Source: Betaproteobacteria bacterium
GTDB taxonomy: Bacteria; Pseudomonadota; Gammaproteobacteria; Burkholderiales; Casimicrobiaceae
Assembly (NCBI GenBank): GCA_013298145.1
Contig: JAAFJO010000003.1
Coordinates: forward strand, 496,001 to 560,000
Direction: 5' to 3'
DNA: 64,000 bases
Position 1 is the first letter of the stretch, and each line of letters opens with the position of its first letter. The position numbers were made by a program, and so were the translations under genes. A model generated the notes under the pieces. It was not told where the DNA came from. It searched no databases and saw only the letters and a list, made by a program, of their open reading frames with translations. Below, piece by piece: positions 62,290-64,000 of the stretch.

Positions 62290-63276
62290 TCAACTCAGCG
62301 CACCGCCACACGAACTACCCTGACCGGCTGTGCAACCGTAACAATGGTCGCGTACAACGATGGCCCCATCCTCCAGCGCGTTCTTGCTAGACGCAAGCAC
62401 ATCGCGCAAATGCACGCGGGAGGAACCGTTGTAGCGCAATCCCAAACCGAGCATCTGATTAAAGTCACAATCGTAGAGATAGCCTTGATAGTCGATACTC
62501 AGCTGAGAGCGACACATGACCTTTTCTTCATTCTCATCTCGGTGCGCATTGCGAAGCACTTGCATGTAATCGTCGAACGTATTCTTTGAAATGAGCGTCG
62601 AACCGAATCGCTGGATCGGCATATTGGCGAGCGTGAGCAAGCGGTTAAATCGAATACCGAATTCGTCGAAAAGTACGCGTTTGTAGTCCGCTTCGAGCGC
62701 TTCCTGCGGTGGCGGCAACACAGCGCCTTGCGGGTTGTAGACGAGGTCAATTTCGAGGGCGCTGCCTTCGGAAACGTTAGCGCCGTAACCCAGCGCGTTG
62801 AGTTTTTGCAACGCACGGATACTCGCGTCAAATACGCCATTGCCGCGTTGTTTGTCCACGTTCTCTGTGGAGTAGCACGGCAGCGAAGCAACGATTTTCA
62901 CGCTGTTTTCTGCAAGAAAATCCGCAAGAGATTCTTGGCCCGGTTCGAACAAAATCGTGAGATTGCAGCGATCAATGACTTTCAATCCGCGATCGCGTGC
63001 CGTTGTGACTAGCGCGCGGAAATGGGGATTGAGTTCAGGCGCGCCGCCAGTAAGATCAAGCGTATTCGCGCCGAGGTGAAGCGCGGCGTCGAGGGCGAGA
63101 TTGATCGTTTCGCGATCCATCTCTTCCGTACGCTGCGGGCTCGCCGCGACGTGGCAGTGAACGCAAGACTGGTTACAGCGATAACCGAGGTTGAGTTGCA
63201 GTGTTTCCACGTTGCGCCGGCGCAAAGGCGGAAAGGTGGTACGCGAGGATTCGAGACGAGGGAGAACGGCGTGCAT
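62290..63276 (-). CDS. arsS: Arsenosugar biosynthesis radical SAM protein
   Basis: ArsS makes the dimethylarsinoyl adenosine intermediate of arsenosugars. The 328-residue protein has the SAM-binding cluster CNQSCVHC in LNLGYRCNQSCVHCHV and the C-terminal Cys-rich region DHCYGCTAGQGSSCGG, which probably binds an additional cluster or the substrate. No ArsM methyltransferase is in the window. The 250 bases upstream (63277-63526) show no gene. Confidence 0.88.
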   Translation of the reverse strand: MHAVLPRLESSRTTFPPLRRRNVETLQLNLGYRCNQSCVHCHVAASPQRTEEMDRETINLALDAALHLGANTLDLTGGAPELNPHFRALVTTARDRGLKVIDRCNLTILFEPGQESLADFLAENSVKIVASLPCYSTENVDKQRGNGVFDASIRALQKLNALGYGANVSEGSALEIDLVYNPQGAVLPPPQEALEADYKRVLFDEFGIRFNRLLTLANMPIQRFGSTLISKNTFDDYMQVLRNAHRDENEEKVMCRSQLSIDYQGYLYDCDFNQMLGLGLRYNGSSRVHLRDVLASSKNALEDGAIVVRDHCYGCTAGQGSSCGGALS

Positions 63277-63526
63277 GAGTCTTTCCTGTGGCGATAGGTG
63301 ATAGCGAAATCGCTAACCATGGATGACGCCACGCGGCCATCGCTTTTTTACCCGTATCGCAAACGAAATGGCGAGAACCGAGCGATGAGTCACGTCGCGC
63401 ACAACTAAATCATGTCATCGAGTTCGTTTCAAGCGCGTCGCGGTTACAGAGCGTTCGGGCGATCAAAAAAATATCGGAGCGCGACGGACGGAACTCACTG
63501 CGAGGCCTTAACCCCTAGGGATCGAC

Positions 63527-64000
63527 CTACACCGCTGCATGACACGCCACTTGACGATCCTTAAACTGAATCAGTTGCGGCCGATCTTTGTCGCAGGGGC
63601 CAAACTTTTTCGGGCAGCGCGGATTAAAGGCGCAGCCGCTGGGCGGATTGAGCGGGTTGGGGACTTCGCCTGCGACGGGTGTGCGTGCCTTGCCGGTCAT
63701 TTTGAGATCAGGAATTGCGTCGAGCAGCATGCGCGTGTACGGATGTTGTGGATCGCCGAACACTTGCTTTTTGTCGCCAATCTCGACGATACGCCCGAGG
63801 TACATCACGCCAACGCGATCAGAAATGTGATGCACGACTTGGAGATTATGCGAGATGAACAGATAGGTGAGCCCCATCTCGCGTTGCAAGTCTTTCATGA
63901 GATTCAACACCTGCGCCTGCACCGAAACGTCGAGCGCGGAGGTGGGTTCGTCACAAATCAAGAATTCTGGATTGCTTGCTAGGGCGCGCGCGATCGAAAT
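63527..64000 (-). CDS. Peptide ABC transporter ATPase, OppF/DppF type, 5' end outside the window
   Basis: The frame runs off the window end. The visible 157 residues hold Walker [11 protein letters not shown], the switch His in [21 protein letters not shown] and the C-terminal Cys-rich oligopeptide motif with [15 protein letters not shown]. This is the C-terminal half of an oligopeptide/dipeptide importer ATPase. The signature and Walker A lie upstream of the window edge. Confidence 0.9.
   Translation of the reverse strand: MSIARALASNPEFLICDEPTSALDVSVQAQVLNLMKDLQREMGLTYLFISHNLQVVHHISDRVGVMYLGRIVEIGDKKQVFGDPQHPYTRMLLDAIPDLKMTGKARTPVAGEVPNPLNPPSGCAFNPRCPKKFGPCDKDRPQLIQFKDRQVACHAAV

Overview
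The window looks like a chromosomal segment of a betaproteobacterium, probably Burkholderiales or a close relative. The main support is the gene order petABC-sspA-sspB, and the block hisI-hisE-HIT-tatA-tatB-tatC facing a DegS-like protease and next to a Nif3-family gene; both are typical of that class. The proteins also look betaproteobacterial throughout. The genus cannot be fixed from sequence alone.

Bases 1-23,300 form a pectin/uronate catabolism island. Extracytoplasmic enzymes are encoded here: pectate lyase PL1, pectin methylesterase CE8 and a rhamnogalacturonan acetylesterase-type SGNH enzyme. Uptake is served by a large TonB-dependent receptor, a TogMNAB-type ABC importer, one complete TRAP transporter and one orphan TRAP binding protein. 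Cytoplasmic steps are an oligogalacturonate lyase (PL22), uronate dehydrogenase, an SMP-30-type lactonase, glucarate dehydratase, an HpcH/HpaI aldolase and tartronate semialdehyde reductase. Together they would turn uronates into hexarates and then pyruvate plus glycerate. A FadR-type GntR regulator sits in the middle. A recurring palindrome, GATGTCNGACATC, lies in the promoter regions of the three main transcription units and is probably its operator.

Bases 23,400-29,650 hold a branched-chain-amino-acid-type (Liv) ABC transporter with a 2-hydroxymuconate-semialdehyde-type aldehyde dehydrogenase between its binding protein and membrane genes. This suggests uptake and oxidation of an aromatic or other carboxylate substrate.

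Bases 29,650-39,060 are largely housekeeping: a PIN/NYN-like protein, ArfB, an RhlE-type helicase, tRNA-Thr, SspB/SspA, the cytochrome bc1 complex and Asd. Two intergenic gaps carry REP-like inverted repeats and a 143-bp MITE-like element.

Bases 39,060-43,630 are a rearranged accessory scar. They hold a decayed GNAT gene, small VOC and DUF6624-like genes, an unknown membrane protein, a phosphatase-like gene split into two pieces, and partial copies of the 3' ends of asd and of the neighbouring thioredoxin-family gene.

Bases 43,630-57,000 hold the thioredoxin-family gene, an IspZ-like protein, Nif3, the DegS-like protease, Tat genes, the end of the histidine operon, maleylacetoacetate isomerase, and an ABC-2 permease/M1-peptidase fusion with its ATPase.

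Bases 57,250-59,455 hold an AbiE-type toxin-antitoxin operon. It overlaps a 2OG-Fe(II) oxygenase gene and is controlled by a promoter embedded in a perfect 43-bp palindrome. The window ends with glutaryl-CoA dehydrogenase, an arsenosugar-type gene trio and the truncated start of a peptide ABC ATPase.
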